DNA from: a virus
Length of the DNA stretch: 33,877 bases
IMG/VR virus record: IMGVR_UViG_3300010354_000301
Location: 1 to 33,877 of that record
Strand: one strand, 5' to 3'
The translations under genes were made by a program, and so were the position numbers. The notes below the pieces were generated by a model. It ran no database searches, was not told the origin of the DNA, and saw nothing but the letters and a program-made list of their open reading frames with translations. Positions 1-7,816 of the stretch are shown here, in pieces. The stretch's first letter is position 1. Each line of letters starts with the position of its first letter.

Positions 1-2
1 CC

Positions 3-80
3 ATCGTTCTCGACGGCGATGGGCAATCGTTCGAAGCGGTCGCGGCCGAACGGGGCATCGAGATCGACGATGCAGCGTGA
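3..80 (+). CDS. C-terminal end of an unidentified upstream phage gene (partial)
   Basis: An open frame enters from the left edge and ends at the TGA at 78-80, giving a 25-residue acidic tail that ends EIDDAA. The next gene's ATG at 70 lies inside it, the same overlap style seen throughout the window. It precedes a ParB-like gene and the portal gene, where Mu-type phages carry terminase genes, so a packaging protein is possible. The fragment is too short to assign to a family. Confidence 0.45.
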   Translation: MVLDGDGQSFEAVAAERGIEIDDAA

Positions 81-420
81 CACAATCCAAATCGAGCAGT
101 GGCCCTTGGATCGGCTATTGCCCTATGCGGCCAACGCCCGAACGCATCCGGATGAGCAGGTTGCCCAGATCGCTGGATCGATCGCGGAATTCGGCTTCAA
201 CGTTCCGTGCCTCGTCGACGAGCGCGGGGTGCTGGTTGCCGGTCATGGCCGCCTGCTCGCCGCCCAGCGTCTCGGACTTTCACAGGTTCCGGTCATTCGG
301 CTCGACCATCTGAGCGACGCGCAGGCGCGCGCCGCGGAGGCGTTGGCGTCCATCTCGCGCCTCGCCGCTGACTCGGCCGGCGTCTCCCGCCGTGTCGACG
401 ACGACGAGCGGGTGTGGTAG
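70..420 (+). CDS. ParB/Srx-type N-terminal domain protein, lone domain
   Basis: A 116-aa protein from the ATG at 70. An in-frame ATG at 19 is also possible, but 70 gives a short overlap with the upstream stop. Residues 7-90 match the ParB-like nuclease fold seen next to phage methyltransferases: LLPYAANARTHPDEQ, then a SIAEFGFNVP segment and the VAGHGRLLAAQRLG box (GHGR motif), then VPVI. Family members usually continue into an ADN-containing linker and often a methyltransferase domain. Here the sequence diverges after AQARA and stops about 25 residues later, overlapping the portal start. It may be a DNA-binding or CTP/nucleotide-binding remnant, or a small adaptor of the packaging cassette; its exact role is unknown. 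Confidence 0.75.
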   Translation: MQRDTIQIEQWPLDRLLPYAANARTHPDEQVAQIAGSIAEFGFNVPCLVDERGVLVAGHGRLLAAQRLGLSQVPVIRLDHLSDAQARAAEALASISRLAADSAGVSRRVDDDERVW

Positions 421-1940
421 TGGCGCGCCCCGACTACAAGGCGGTCTATCCCGAGCTGATCCTCCCGGTCTTCACGCAGTGGGCGAAGGTCGGGAGCATC
501 ACCCAGATCTTGGCCGACCTCGAGCAGGGCAATTTCCACAACGCCGCCCTGCTCGCTGACCAGATGATGCGCGACGACCGGATCAACGCAGTCCTGTCGG
601 TGCGGGTCAACGCGGTGCTGTCGCAGCCGTGGGCCTTCGCCCCGGGCAAGGACACTGCCACCGGCCGCCGCGCCTGCGAAGAGGCCGAGGCGTCGTGGTG
701 GGAGATGGTGCCCCGCGCCGAGCTCGCGCTGTTGCTGCGCTGGGGCCTGCTGCTCGGCGTCGGCCTTGCGCGCCTGTCGTGGCGCCGCGATGCGGGCGAG
801 TGGGTGCCGTCGCTCAAGGTCTATCACCCGGGCGCGCTTTGGTACAACCTCGCCAAAGATCAGTACCACCTCAACTACCAGGGCGGCGTCGAGCCGATCG
901 ACCCCGACGACCCCAACTGGATCGTCTTTACCCCCTACGGCTACAAATACGGCCGCACCAACGGCCTGCTGCGCGCCCTCGCCATGCCCTATCTGGCGCG
1001 GCAGTGGGCGTTCCGCGACCGCGCCCGCCACTCGGAGCGCCACGGCCAGCCCTTTCTGCAGGGCGTGGCCCCAGCGCAGGCCGACGACGACGAGAAGAAG
1101 TCATTCAAGCGCGCATTGGCCGCGCTCGGCTCGGAGACGGTGGTGGTCACGCCGCAGGGCGAGCCCGGCAACCAGTGGGACATCGAGCTGATCGAGGCCA
1201 AGTCAAACAGCCACGAGGTCTTTTCCGCGCAGATTGACCACCTCGACAAGGCCATCGCCATCCTGGTGCTCGGACAATCGATGTCCACCGAGGGCGTCTC
1301 GGGCCTCGGCAGCCAAGAGAAGGCCGGCGACCTGGTGCGCCGCGACCTGATGCGCTCGGACGCCGCGCACCTCTCCGACATTGCCCGGGCGGTGCTCTCG
1401 CCGTGGGCGCTCTACACCTACGGCTCGCGAGACCTGGCGCCAACGGTCTCGGTCACGGTCGACCCGCCGATCAATGCGCTGCAGCGAGCGCAGGCGCTGG
1501 CCCAGCTCGCCAGCTCCATGGCCGCGCTTGAGGGTCTGGGTGTCGATCCGGTGGCCCTGCTCGCCGAGCAGGATGTGCCCATGGTCGACGCGGACAAGCT
1601 GGCGGCGCTCTCCGAGCTCCGCTGGCGCGACGTGTTGCGCGCCCACGAGCAGAGCGAAACGCCGAGCGAAGAGGCCGCCGAGTCGCCGACCGTGCAGCAG
1701 GTCGAGGCCGAGGCCGGCGTCGAGGCGGCACCCGAGGCCGAAGGCACAGGCGAGCCCGACGAGGCCCCCGAAGAAGAGAAGGCCGAGGAGGAGCCGGTGC
1801 AGAAGAAGCTCGACGCTGCGGCGCTCTCTCTAGTTGCCGCGTCGCTCAAGACCTTGCGCGAGGCAGGCGCGGTGGTCGACCTCGAGCAGCTGCGCGCCCT
1901 GTTCCCCACCCTGCCTGTCGCTTCGATCTACGAGGACTGA
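414..1940 (+). CDS. Portal protein, DUF935 / Mu gp29-like
   Basis: A 508-aa protein that would form the dodecameric portal through which DNA is packaged and to which the tail attaches. The N-terminal half has DUF935 features: an early DD-RI-AVLSVRVNAVLS segment and a central KYGRTNGLLRALAMPYLARQ region. The diagnostic helical stretch LGQSMSTEGVSGLGSQEKAG lies at about residues 285-305. After the core comes an acidic, low-complexity tail (about residues 410-460, rich in E, A and P) and a leucine-rich end. The start is GTG at 414 or GTG at 420; both overlap the ParB stop. The position before the protease and capsid genes fits the Mu order. Confidence 0.9.
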   Translation: MVVARPDYKAVYPELILPVFTQWAKVGSITQILADLEQGNFHNAALLADQMMRDDRINAVLSVRVNAVLSQPWAFAPGKDTATGRRACEEAEASWWEMVPRAELALLLRWGLLLGVGLARLSWRRDAGEWVPSLKVYHPGALWYNLAKDQYHLNYQGGVEPIDPDDPNWIVFTPYGYKYGRTNGLLRALAMPYLARQWAFRDRARHSERHGQPFLQGVAPAQADDDEKKSFKRALAALGSETVVVTPQGEPGNQWDIELIEAKSNSHEVFSAQIDHLDKAIAILVLGQSMSTEGVSGLGSQEKAGDLVRRDLMRSDAAHLSDIARAVLSPWALYTYGSRDLAPTVSVTVDPPINALQRAQALAQLASSMAALEGLGVDPVALLAEQDVPMVDADKLAALSELRWRDVLRAHEQSETPSEEAAESPTVQQVEAEAGVEAAPEAEGTGEPDEAPEEEKAEEEPVQKKLDAAALSLVAASLKTLREAGAVVDLEQLRALFPTLPVASIYED

Positions 1941-1946
1941 TCAACC

Positions 1947-2351
1947 ATGGCCAATGCACTGTACGACCTCGGGCGCCAGGCGTTCCTCGAGGGCTCCATC
2001 GCCTACCTCACCGACAACATCAAGGCGGTGCTGGTCTCGAGCGGCTATACGCCGTCGCTGACCACCCACCAGTTCCTCTCCGACATTCCGCTCGGCTCGC
2101 GGGTGGCCACTTCGGGCAACCTTTCGGGCAAGACCTCGACGGCGGGTGTAGCCAATGCGTCGTCGGTGACGTTCACTGCGGTGACGGGCTCGCAGTGCGT
2201 CTATCTGGCGCTGTACAAAGACACCGGCACCGCCTCCACGTCGCCGCTGATCGCGCTGTTCGACACGGCCACTGGGCTGCCGGTGACGCCGTCGGGTGGT
2301 GACATCACCATCACCTGGGACACCGGCGCCAACAAGATCTTCAAGCTGTAG
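1947..2351 (+). CDS. Conserved phage virion-type protein (decoration-like)
   Basis: A 134-aa protein of the type starting ALYDLGRQAFLEGSI, with a central SDIPLGSRVATSGNLSGKT segment and a C-terminal GGDITITWDTGANKIFKL. From memory, this family is widespread in myo- and siphophage structural clusters, commonly near head genes, and is predicted to be beta-rich. Its molecular role is not established. It lies 6 bp after the portal stop, and codon usage matches its neighbours. A decoration or cement role is an inference from context. Confidence 0.75.
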   Translation: MANALYDLGRQAFLEGSIAYLTDNIKAVLVSSGYTPSLTTHQFLSDIPLGSRVATSGNLSGKTSTAGVANASSVTFTAVTGSQCVYLALYKDTGTASTSPLIALFDTATGLPVTPSGGDITITWDTGANKIFKL

Positions 2352-2355
2352 CCGC

Positions 2356-2523
2356 ATGCGCTGCGCAGACTGTCAGGGCACCGGACAGCACCCCGCAGAC
2401 GTGCAGTGCCCACGATGCGCTGGGCGCGGGCACGACGGCAGCGGCACGGGCTGGCCCGACTCGCCCGAGGATGACTCTTCGATGGCGTGGAGCCCGCCCA
2501 CGACAGACCCGATACAGGAGTAG
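2356..2523 (+). CDS. Small DnaJ-type zinc-finger protein (55 aa)
   Basis: Reading from the ATG at 2356, the protein has two CxxCxGxG-like motifs, CADCQGTG at residues 3-10 and CPRCAGRG at 18-25. This is the spacing used for one zinc site in DnaJ-type zinc fingers. The C-terminal half is polar and unstructured. It starts 4 bp after the upstream stop and ends 3 bp before the next ATG, with an AGGAG-type site at its 3' end (2516-2520) that would serve the next gene. The function is unknown; a morphogenesis chaperone-like role is speculation. Confidence 0.65.
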   Translation: MRCADCQGTGQHPADVQCPRCAGRGHDGSGTGWPDSPEDDSSMAWSPPTTDPIQE

Positions 2524-2526
2524 CCC

Positions 2527-3327
2527 ATGGCGATCACAACTCGCGACGGACTGATCGCGGCCATGACTGCAGGGCAGGACATCGCGTGGTTCAAGTCAGC
2601 ATCGCGCACTACCGTGGCCGGCATCTGGTTTTCGCTGTTTGAGCTGGCGGGCAATCCTGGCGCGGGCACGCTGGCTGGCACCTCGACGACGGCGGGCGTA
2701 GTCCCTGACGATACGACGGCCGGATTCCCGCTGATCACGGCCTTCGCCGGCGGAGCAACGGGGTACATCAGCGCGCTCGACTTCGGATCCTCGGTCGCCT
2801 CGCGTTTTCGCGTTTACGACTGCCTCTGGAAGGGTGGCGCTTATGCGTTCAACGCAAACGTCACGCTGTCAGCGCAACCCTCCTATGCGGCACGCATCCC
2901 TAATGGCGACTATACCGGGACGCAGATCTGGCTGGAAACGGTCACTGCCTTTACGGGCAACCAGTCCATCGCCATCACCTACACCAACCAGAGCGGCGTG
3001 ACTGGTCGCACCACCGGCACGGTGGCTACTGGCGTCGCTCCGACGCTAGGCCGTCTGTTTCAGATGCCGCTGCAGGCCGGCGACACCGGCGTGCAGAAGA
3101 TCGAAAGCGTCATCTCGACGGTGAGCACCGTGGGCACGTTTAATGTGCTGGTGCTGCGTCCGCTGGTCGGCGCGCGAGTGCGCATTGCAAACGATGGCGG
3201 CACTAAAGGCCCTGACTTGACGGGCCTGCCCGTGGTCTACGCAACTTCTGCGCTCTATGTCGCAGTCGCCGCTGATGGCACGTCTTCGGGCGTGCCGGAG
3301 ATGTTAATCAGCGTGATCAACGGGTAG
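2527..3327 (+). CDS. Putative virion protein, unknown function (266 aa)
   Basis: A well-preceded ATG (CAGGAGTAGCCC upstream) opens a 266-aa protein rich in G, A, T and V, with an expected beta-rich composition and no transmembrane segment. Recognisable stretches include IAWFKSASRTTVAGIWFSLF near the N-terminus and FQMPLQAGDTGVQKIESV around residue 180. Similar proteins occur in phage structural regions from memory, but no function is known. Its place between the portal and the protease suggests a head-associated or decoration protein (inference). Confidence 0.7.
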   Translation: MAITTRDGLIAAMTAGQDIAWFKSASRTTVAGIWFSLFELAGNPGAGTLAGTSTTAGVVPDDTTAGFPLITAFAGGATGYISALDFGSSVASRFRVYDCLWKGGAYAFNANVTLSAQPSYAARIPNGDYTGTQIWLETVTAFTGNQSIAITYTNQSGVTGRTTGTVATGVAPTLGRLFQMPLQAGDTGVQKIESVISTVSTVGTFNVLVLRPLVGARVRIANDGGTKGPDLTGLPVVYATSALYVAVAADGTSSGVPEMLISVING

Positions 3328-3331
3328 CGGC

Positions 3332-4594
3332 GTGGCGCTCTACTATCGCGCACCAAACAGTCTCGGCGGCAACCTCGACAACGTGTCGAAGGTGCTGCTC
3401 GACCTTGACGGGTTTGCGCCAGTAGTTGACAGCGAGCTCCTCGCTCCGGCTTCGATCAGCATCCTACCGGCAGGCATTGACTCCGCGTTTGCCGCGGGGG
3501 CGTTTAGCGTAACGCTAGGCGTTGCCCCGGTGGGCATTGCATCTGCGGAGGCGCTGGGCACGCCCAGTGTCGGCACCGGGGTCAGCATCCTACCGGCGGG
3601 CATCGCTTCGGCCTTCGCCGCAGGAACCTTCCGCACCACGCTTGGCGTGGCTCCGGGCGGCATCGCCAGCGCCTTTGCCGCGGGGACGCTGCGCACGGCT
3701 CTGGGCGTGGTTCCCAGCGGCATCGCCTCGGCTTTTGCCGCGGGCGCGGCCCGTCTCGCCTTTGCGGTGGTGCCGTCGGGCATCTCAAGCGCCTTTGCCG
3801 CGGGGACGCTCAGCGTCGGTCTCGGCGTGGCTCCGAGCGGGGTGGCCTCGGGCTTCGCTGCGGGTACCGCGCGCCTGGCGTTGGGCGTTGCCCCGGCCGG
3901 CGTTGCCTCCTCGTTTGTTTCGGGGACCGCCGCCGTCAGCCTTGCCGTTTCGCCCAGCGGCATCGCCTCGGCGGCGGCTCTCGGTTCACCCACAGTCACC
4001 AAGGCGGCGCAGACCATCGCGCCCGCTGGGATCGCCTCGGCCGCTGGCCTGGGGATGCCCACCGTGCAGGGTGGCGTCACCACCGCGCCAGTGCTCACCG
4101 GTGGCGGAGGTTGGGTCGACGCCAAGCCCAAGAAGCGCCCCAAGCCAGCGCCGCGCCAGTTGGCGGCCTTTGGCATCGCCTCGGAGGAGCGCGTCGGATA
4201 CCCGGCCGTCGAGGTCGAGGCGCTTCCTGCGGTGGCGCAGCAGCTCGAGATTGGCGGTATTGCCTCGGGCGAGGAGCTGGCTGCGCCTGCGCTGCCGCGC
4301 GACCTGGTCGCCGCCAGCATCGCCTCTGTGGAAGATCTGAGCGCGCGGGTGCTGGTGCTGCGCCAGGACACGCACAGCGCCGAGCTCGAGCGCCTGCGGC
4401 GGGAGCTCGACGCCGCCTCGACGCGCCTCTCGGTCGAGTGGTACGAGCGCGCGCAGCAGCTGCTCGCCTCTCCTGCCGGTCTCTCCGCAGTGGCCGAGCT
4501 GCTCTCACGCCAGAGCGCGCCAGAGGCGCAGCGGCAAGTGGTCGCGCGGGTGGGCCGGGTGACCCGGGTGCGCCGCGCTCCGCGTGCGGCCTGA
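3332..4594 (+). CDS. Tandem-repeat virion protein with GIAS repeats
   Basis: A 420-aa protein from the GTG at 3332. About 13 copies of a motif GIASAFAAGT followed by a variable LGVAPxx stretch occupy residues 45-345. Most units are 20 residues, two are 22, and the last three are degenerate. The final ~75 residues form a charged coiled coil (ELERLRRELDAASTRLSVEW) ending in an Arg-rich tail. The alternating short hydrophobic strand and GxxS turn suggest a solenoid or elongated fibrous domain. Similar GIASAEAFG-type repeats occur in other phage proteins from memory. Its position in the head cluster suggests a capsid-surface or fibre-like accessory. The Arg-rich tail overlaps the next gene's start by 11 bp. 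Confidence 0.75.
   Translation: MALYYRAPNSLGGNLDNVSKVLLDLDGFAPVVDSELLAPASISILPAGIDSAFAAGAFSVTLGVAPVGIASAEALGTPSVGTGVSILPAGIASAFAAGTFRTTLGVAPGGIASAFAAGTLRTALGVVPSGIASAFAAGAARLAFAVVPSGISSAFAAGTLSVGLGVAPSGVASGFAAGTARLALGVAPAGVASSFVSGTAAVSLAVSPSGIASAAALGSPTVTKAAQTIAPAGIASAAGLGMPTVQGGVTTAPVLTGGGGWVDAKPKKRPKPAPRQLAAFGIASEERVGYPAVEVEALPAVAQQLEIGGIASGEELAAPALPRDLVAASIASVEDLSARVLVLRQDTHSAELERLRRELDAASTRLSVEWYERAQQLLASPAGLSAVAELLSRQSAPEAQRQVVARVGRVTRVRRAPRAA
3473..4087 (+). repeat. Tandem 60-bp coding repeats (GIAS units)
   Basis: Successive units begin with GGCATCGC-like sequence at about 3598, 3658, 3718, 3778, 3838, 3898 and 3958. This is an exact 60-bp period, with 66-bp units on either side. Units have diverged in sequence but keep their length, so unit number could change by recombination without breaking the frame. 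Confidence 0.85.
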
Positions 4595-5687
4595 CCCTGC
4601 GGTGACTCTTTCCGCGCGCGCGTGCGGTAATGGTCGCGTGCAAGTCGTCAAAGCAGCTTTTGGGACGTTTGAGCAGGTCGGCAGCGCCGCTGCAGTGCCG
4701 TCGGAGTTCTGCCTGCTGCGCGCAGGCTGGAATGACTACGTGGGCGACCGGCTGCTGTTTGACGAGCAGGCCGCCGCCTCAGTGATGGAGCGCTACGCCG
4801 CGCGCGGGCTGCAGCTCACCGCCGACTATGAGCACCAGTCGCTAGCGCAGCCACCGGTCATTGCCCCTGCCTCGGCAAAAAAGTGGATTCCTGAGATGCG
4901 CAACGGCGAGCTCTGGGCCACTCAGATCGCCTGGACCGAGCGGGCGCGCGCCATGATCGCCGCTGGCGAGTATCGGTATTTCAGCATCGCCTGCAAGGTC
5001 GACCCCGAGTCGGCGCGGGTGATGGAGCTGATCAATTTTGCGCTGACCAACCTACCAGCGGCCGACGGGATCGCGCCACTGATGGCAGCGCGTGCAACCC
5101 CCGGCGCAGCGCCGGGCAACCAGGAGAGCGGTATGAGCAAGACCGTGATCGTGGCGCTCGGACTGAGCGCCGAAACCGTCGAGACCGACGCCGCACTCGA
5201 GGCGGCCCGGCTCGTCGAGTTCCGTCGGGACGTGCTGGCCCTGACGGCTAAGAGCAGCGCCGGCGAGGCGCTGGGCGTGCTGCGCGCGATGCAGCAGAGC
5301 CATGAGCGCGAGCAGGTGGCGCTGAAGCGCCTCGGCGAGCTCGAGGCCGAGCGCCGCACCGAGCGTTTCGATGCGCTGGTCGCCGATGGGCTCTCTGACG
5401 GCAAGCTGTCGCCGGCAATGTCCAAGAGCGAGTGGGTGGCGCAGATGCGTGCCCGCGAGGACGGCGTCGAGACGCTGCGCGCCTTCCTCGCCTCGGCGCC
5501 CAAGCTGGTGCAGACCGAGGCAGAGCAGCCCAAGGTGGCCGCTGAGCCGGCTCCTGCCGCCGGAGACGAGCTCACCGCCGATGAAATCGCCGTCGCCAAG
5601 ACCATGGCCGGCCCAGACCGCGAGGCGTTCAAGCGCCGCCTCGAGGCTCTCCGTGCACAGAAGCGCGCTGACAAGGACATGGCCTAA
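4584..5687 (+). CDS. Prohead protease with C-terminal scaffold, Mu gpI-like
   Basis: A 367-aa protein. The N-terminal ~160 residues resemble Mu I-type prohead proteases: LLFDEQAAASVMERYAARG, then LTADYEHQSL with the DYEHQ box, KKWIPEMRNGELWA, the EYRYFSIACKV segment with its serine, and FALTNLPAADGI. The remainder is a charged helical scaffold with an A/E/P-rich linker near residues 305-330. The enzyme would assemble inside the procapsid and cleave scaffold during maturation. The start is uncertain: GTG at 4584 overlaps the upstream gene by 11 bp, while GTG at 4638 gives a protein beginning MQVVKAAFG, which fits the usual family start better. Confidence 0.85.
   Translation: MRPDPAVTLSARACGNGRVQVVKAAFGTFEQVGSAAAVPSEFCLLRAGWNDYVGDRLLFDEQAAASVMERYAARGLQLTADYEHQSLAQPPVIAPASAKKWIPEMRNGELWATQIAWTERARAMIAAGEYRYFSIACKVDPESARVMELINFALTNLPAADGIAPLMAARATPGAAPGNQESGMSKTVIVALGLSAETVETDAALEAARLVEFRRDVLALTAKSSAGEALGVLRAMQQSHEREQVALKRLGELEAERRTERFDALVADGLSDGKLSPAMSKSEWVAQMRAREDGVETLRAFLASAPKLVQTEAEQPKVAAEPAPAAGDELTADEIAVAKTMAGPDREAFKRRLEALRAQKRADKDMA
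5133..5687 (+). CDS. Nested in-frame scaffold protein (internal start in the protease gene)
   Basis: Inside the protease gene an in-frame ATG at 5133 is preceded by AGGAGA at 5122-5127, a strong ribosome site at good spacing. It would make a 184-aa protein starting MSKTVIVALGL that contains only the coiled-coil scaffold part. Nested scaffolds of this kind are established in phages (lambda C/Nu3, Mu I/Z). Translation from the site is inferred, not shown. Confidence 0.65.
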   Translation: MSKTVIVALGLSAETVETDAALEAARLVEFRRDVLALTAKSSAGEALGVLRAMQQSHEREQVALKRLGELEAERRTERFDALVADGLSDGKLSPAMSKSEWVAQMRAREDGVETLRAFLASAPKLVQTEAEQPKVAAEPAPAAGDELTADEIAVAKTMAGPDREAFKRRLEALRAQKRADKDMA

Positions 5688-5702
5688 GGGCCGGAGGAAA
5701 CC

Positions 5703-6161
5703 ATGGCTGCACTCTCCGCAGAGCGTTCCATCTCGCGAAAGGGGGCCGAGGCAACCGCCGTCGTCCCCGTCATCACCGTGCCCCTCAAGGCCAACGCGGT
5801 CATCTACAAGGGCGGCATCGTCGCCATCGACCGCGGCTCGGGCTACGCCGTCTCCGGCTCGTCGCTGGCGGCGAACAACGTCGTCGTGGTCGGCATCGCG
5901 CTAAAGAGCGTGAACAACACCGGCGGCTCCAACGGCGCGCTGAGCGTCGACTGCATCCGGGGCCTGTTCCCGTTTGCCAACCTCGGCGCCGATGCCGTGG
6001 CCGCTGCCGACGTGGGCATCGCGGTCTACGTCGAGGACGACCAGACGATCCGCAAGACCTCCAACACCTCTACTCGCTCGGTCGCTGGCTTCTTCTGGGG
6101 CTTCGACGAGAACAGCCTGCCGCTCGTCGAGATCGGCATCCGCTCGGCAACCGGCGTCTAA
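5703..6161 (+). CDS. Capsid cement/decoration protein (DUF2190-like)
   Basis: A 152-aa protein with a good GGAGG site upstream of the ATG. It contains a beta-rich pattern typical of small cement proteins: KANAVIYKGGIVAIDRGSGY, then VVVVGIALKSV, a GADAVAAADVGIAVYVEDDQ segment and VAGFFWGF. Members coat the capsid and stabilise it, and are usually encoded directly before the major capsid gene, as here. The exact subfamily is not certain. Confidence 0.75.
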   Translation: MAALSAERSISRKGAEATAVVPVITVPLKANAVIYKGGIVAIDRGSGYAVSGSSLAANNVVVVGIALKSVNNTGGSNGALSVDCIRGLFPFANLGADAVAAADVGIAVYVEDDQTIRKTSNTSTRSVAGFFWGFDENSLPLVEIGIRSATGV

Positions 6162-6170
6162 GGAGCCACC

Positions 6171-7100
6171 ATGGACATCACGCCATCTTCTCTCTCTGCG
6201 TTTTTCTCAAACCTTCGCACCGACTTCCAGGCGGGCCTCACCGAGGCGCCGACCTTCTACGAGCAGTTCTGCACCGTGCTCCCCTCGTCGAGCGAGCAAA
6301 ACATCTACGGCTGGATGGACTTCGTCCCCCAGCTGCGCCAGTGGGTCGGCGAGCGCTACGTTCGCAACGTCGTCTCCCGCTCAGTGACTGCGGTCAACCT
6401 CCTCTTCGAGGACACGCTCGAGGTGGCCCGCACCAAGCTCGAGGACGACCAGTACGCGCTCTACGGCGCCTGGGCGAAGATGCTTGGCCGCGCCGCCAAG
6501 ATCTGGCCCGACGCGCAGGTGGTCTCGCTCCTGACCAGCAACCCGACCGCCTACGACGGCGTCTCATTCTTCTCGGCCTCGCACCCCAAGGACCCGAGCG
6601 GCGAGATCAGCGGCACGCAGTCCAACGACCTGAGCCTTGCGCTCTCGTCGGCCAACTTCGTCTCCGCTCTCGCAGCCGGAAAGGGCTTCGTCGGTCGCGA
6701 TGGCGCGCCCATCGGCGTCTTCAACTACGGCCGCCCGATCCTCATGGTCGGCCCGGCCCTCGAGAAGACGGCACGCGACATCGTCGCTGCCAACTTCCTC
6801 TCTCCGACCGCAATCAGCGGCGCGGCGGCCGCCTCGGCCCCGAGCTCCAACGTGCTCATGGGCATGGCGGAGATCATCGTCAACCCGTTCATCACCTCGG
6901 CAACGGCCTGGTACCTCATCGATACGTCGATGCCGATCCGGCCCATCATCTGGCAGCTGCGTGCGGCGCCGAACATGGTCACGCGCTTCGGCGAGAACGA
7001 CCCGAACGTGTTTGAGCGCGACGTGTACCAGATGGGCGTCCGCGCCCGTGGCTGCGCGGTCCCCGGCCTCTGGTTCGGCATGATCCGAGGCAACTCGTAG
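6171..7100 (+). CDS. Major capsid protein, Mu gpT-like (HK97 fold)
   Basis: A 309-aa protein with an AGGAG site before its ATG. Features of Mu gpT-type major head subunits are visible: FFSNLRTDFQAGLTEAPTFY at the N-terminus, then YGWMDFVPQLRQWVGERYVR. The middle holds DDQYALYGAWAKMLGRAAK, FFSASHPKDPS at about residues 130-140, and a C-terminal WYLIDTSMPIRPIIWQLR followed by RDVYQMGVRARG. Its length is typical of the family. It would build the icosahedral shell with the cement protein upstream. Confidence 0.92.
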   Translation: MDITPSSLSAFFSNLRTDFQAGLTEAPTFYEQFCTVLPSSSEQNIYGWMDFVPQLRQWVGERYVRNVVSRSVTAVNLLFEDTLEVARTKLEDDQYALYGAWAKMLGRAAKIWPDAQVVSLLTSNPTAYDGVSFFSASHPKDPSGEISGTQSNDLSLALSSANFVSALAAGKGFVGRDGAPIGVFNYGRPILMVGPALEKTARDIVAANFLSPTAISGAAAASAPSSNVLMGMAEIIVNPFITSATAWYLIDTSMPIRPIIWQLRAAPNMVTRFGENDPNVFERDVYQMGVRARGCAVPGLWFGMIRGNS

Positions 7101-7315
7101 TGCTCGAACTCACGCACATCCACGCAGTGGCGCTCAAGGACGAGGCCAGGCTCCTGGGCTTCGTCCTGCGTGCCCATCAGCAGATCGACCTTGATCTGCT
7201 GGCTGAGCAGCTGCCGCTTGTTCAGGCCGCGGTGGACGCCGGCGACGTGGCGGTGGCGGGCATGACGCCCTCCGCCGCCGAGCCGCCAGCGCCTGCCAAG
7301 AAGGGCAAGGGGTAA
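7100..7315 (+). CDS. Small hypothetical head-tail region protein (71 aa)
   Basis: The GTG at 7100 overlaps the last base of the capsid stop. The protein has a helical N-terminal half (DEARLLGFVLRAHQQIDLDL) and a P/A/K-rich tail ending KKGKG. Mu-type phages carry a small gene of similar size (gp35) between capsid and gp36, so it may be an equivalent; sequence similarity cannot be judged here. Confidence 0.6.
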   Translation: MLELTHIHAVALKDEARLLGFVLRAHQQIDLDLLAEQLPLVQAAVDAGDVAVAGMTPSAAEPPAPAKKGKG

Positions 7316-7318
7316 CCT

Positions 7319-7816
7319 ATGCCCGTCGTCGCTGGGACTCAGTACGCCACGCGCACCGACCTTGCCAACCTTGGCCTGGTCGCGGGCGCGCTGGCCAACG
7401 TGACCACGACGACGCAGGACGCGGCGCTGGTGGCGGCCTCGGCGGTAGCGGACAGCTACCTGCAGAGCCGCTACCAGCTGCCGCTACTGCAGTGGGGCCA
7501 AGATCTTTCACGCGCGGTTGCCATCATCGCCGCTTATGACCTCTTGACCTCGCGCGGATACAACCCGCAGAGCTCGGCTGACCAGAATGTGCGGCAGCGC
7601 TACCTCGACGCGCTGGCCTGGCTGGACTCAATCAGCAAGGGGGCCTCCACGCCCTCTTATGTCACCGACTCCTCCGCCCCCACTGGCACCACCGACGGCT
7701 CGACAAGCACCGAGACCGACGGCGCGTTTCAGATGGTGACTTCCTCAGTGCGCGGCTGGACCTCGCGGGGCTACTCCTCGGGGTGGGGCTCAGACACTGG
7801 CTCGGGTAACTGGTAG
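7319..7816 (+). CDS. Head-tail connector, DUF1320 / Mu gp36-like
   Basis: A 165-aa protein. The first ~115 residues match the helical DUF1320 pattern: YATRTDLANLG, ALVAASAVADSYLQSRYQLP, LSRAVAIIAAYDLLTSRGYN and VRQRYLDALAWLDSISKG. The C-terminal 40 residues are S/G/T/W-rich and probably flexible. Family members act as the first head-tail adaptor below the portal. The gene order (capsid, small gene, DUF1320, gpG-like) supports the call. Confidence 0.85.
   Translation: MPVVAGTQYATRTDLANLGLVAGALANVTTTTQDAALVAASAVADSYLQSRYQLPLLQWGQDLSRAVAIIAAYDLLTSRGYNPQSSADQNVRQRYLDALAWLDSISKGASTPSYVTDSSAPTGTTDGSTSTETDGAFQMVTSSVRGWTSRGYSSGWGSDTGSGNW

Noticed and set aside
243-1043. Leftward 266-aa ORF under the ParB and portal genes
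   Set aside because: It is antisense to a confident portal gene, Arg/Ala-rich and without motif support.
3473-4087. Possible CRISPR array because of regular ~60-bp repeats
   Set aside because: The repeats are continuous coding units without conserved repeat and unique spacer structure, and they translate into a periodic protein motif.
3343-4371. Leftward 342-aa ORF across the repeat region
   Set aside because: It is an open antisense frame produced by the GC-rich 60-bp repeats; it lies inside a rightward operon with no promoter or ribosome site.
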